A stretch of DNA of 6,644 bases from an uncultured bacterium (GTDB taxonomy: Bacteria; Bacteroidota; Bacteroidia; Bacteroidales; Paludibacteraceae): the NCBI GenBank assembly GCA_946183755.1, contig CAMHCZ010000105.1, positions 1-6,644 of the forward strand. The letters are read 5' to 3'. The stretch's first letter is position 1. The number at the start of each line of letters is the position of its first letter. The notes under the pieces are model-generated. The model was not told the DNA's origin. It worked only from the letters and a program-made list of their open reading frames with translations, and searched no databases. A program made the translations under genes and the position numbers. This document shows positions 6,163 through 6,644 of this stretch, piece by piece.

Positions 6163-6644
6163 TCAGTTTTTCTTTACAGCAATGCACTCCATCTCTATAA
6201 GCCATGTAGGACGGCAGACTGGAGCCAGAACAATCACCTTAGGCACGTTCGGGAATTTCTCGTCATACATGGCCTTGACCGCGTCATAGTCCGACGGGTC
6301 GCGCAGATAGACAATCATCTGAGCCACGTCGGCGAATCCGCACTTAGCCTCGGCCAGCAGCGCCTCGACATTGATGCAAGCGCGCTCCACCTGCTTGCGC
6401 ACGTTGCCCACGTAAAGCACCTCGCCCTTGTTGTCGATGCTCGCCGTGCCGGATATGAACACATAGCGGCGATCGGAGAGATGCACGCAAGTGCCGCGCT
6501 CGAAGCTCACGCCGTACTCGTAGGTCGGGTTGAGGTACTCTTTGGCGTAGAGGTACTGCACCTTGTCCTCGGGGATGCCCTTCAAGGCGTAAGCGTCCAT
6601 CGAGACGTAGTCATTGTAGTTCTCGCCGCGCCCCTGTATTCCTG
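6163..6644 (-). CDS. Rid/YjgF-fold family protein (5' end cut by window)
   Basis: The frame is open to the right edge of the window, giving 159 visible residues. An in-frame ATG lies at 6600, but the codons before it (GIQGRGENYNDYVS) continue an apparently protein-like sequence, so the real start is probably beyond the window. The last 120 or so residues form a YjgF/RidA-type domain: RRYVFISGTASID, GEVLYVGNVRKQVERACINVEALL, a VAQMIVYLRD strand, and the closing APVCRPTWLIEMECIAV. The last segment keeps an Arg and a Glu where RidA imine deaminases have their substrate-binding Arg and the family Glu. The extra N-terminal part, with YGVSFERGT before the domain, is longer than plain RidA (about 130 residues). 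It recalls the two-part chorismatase-like (FkbO/Hyg5) group, but I cannot settle that. The gene ends 9 bp before ccsBA, suggesting cotranscription. The fold is confident; the substrate is unknown. Confidence 0.8.
   Translation of the reverse strand, partial: GIQGRGENYNDYVSMDAYALKGIPEDKVQYLYAKEYLNPTYEYGVSFERGTCVHLSDRRYVFISGTASIDNKGEVLYVGNVRKQVERACINVEALLAEAKCGFADVAQMIVYLRDPSDYDAVKAMYDEKFPNVPKVIVLAPVCRPTWLIEMECIAVKKN

Overview
The window looks like chromosomal DNA of a Bacteroidota bacterium, most likely a gut-type Bacteroidales. The reasons are a type IX secretion (T9SS) C-terminal sorting domain, small secreted TonB-C-domain proteins, a fused ResB/CcsA (CcsBA) cytochrome c assembly protein, a secreted protein opening with the Bacteroidota 'FQTVLRDANG' module, and mostly weak or absent Shine-Dalgarno sequences. 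Assignment below order level is not possible from what I can see. Base composition is moderate by eye, with an A-rich left end.

Layout. (1) 1-1630, plus strand: an operon of secreted proteins. It holds the last 16 codons of one TonB-C-domain gene, two complete tandem copies, and a five-repeat TPR protein. The TonB-like genes repeat with a 458-bp period and are joined by ATGA stop/start overlaps. A perfect 15-bp hairpin at 1652-1686 ends the operon and probably also ends the convergent one. (2) 1708-3192, minus strand: a two-gene unit. A small protein that is little more than a signal peptide plus a T9SS sorting domain is followed by a secreted protein that has an FQTVLRD-type N-terminal module and no sorting domain of its own. 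(3) 3193-3404: an AT-rich intergenic region with no gene. (4) 3405-6644, minus strand: a compact unit of a Rid/YjgF-fold enzyme (cut by the window edge), the haem-transport/cytochrome c synthase CcsBA, and the tRNA m6t6A37 methyltransferase TrmO, with gaps of only 9 and 13 bp.

How they fit together. The left operon probably makes periplasmic or envelope proteins acting through TonB-C-like and TPR interaction surfaces. The middle pair looks like cell-surface or secreted material served by T9SS. The right-hand unit combines cytochrome c maturation with two housekeeping-type enzymes. I see no CRISPR array, IS element, phage gene, tRNA or rRNA. The most unusual items are the tandem TonB-C gene array, with near-identical ends and diverged middles, and the pairing of a CTD-only T9SS protein with a CTD-less secreted protein. 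Neither can be shown from this window alone to be an undescribed system.
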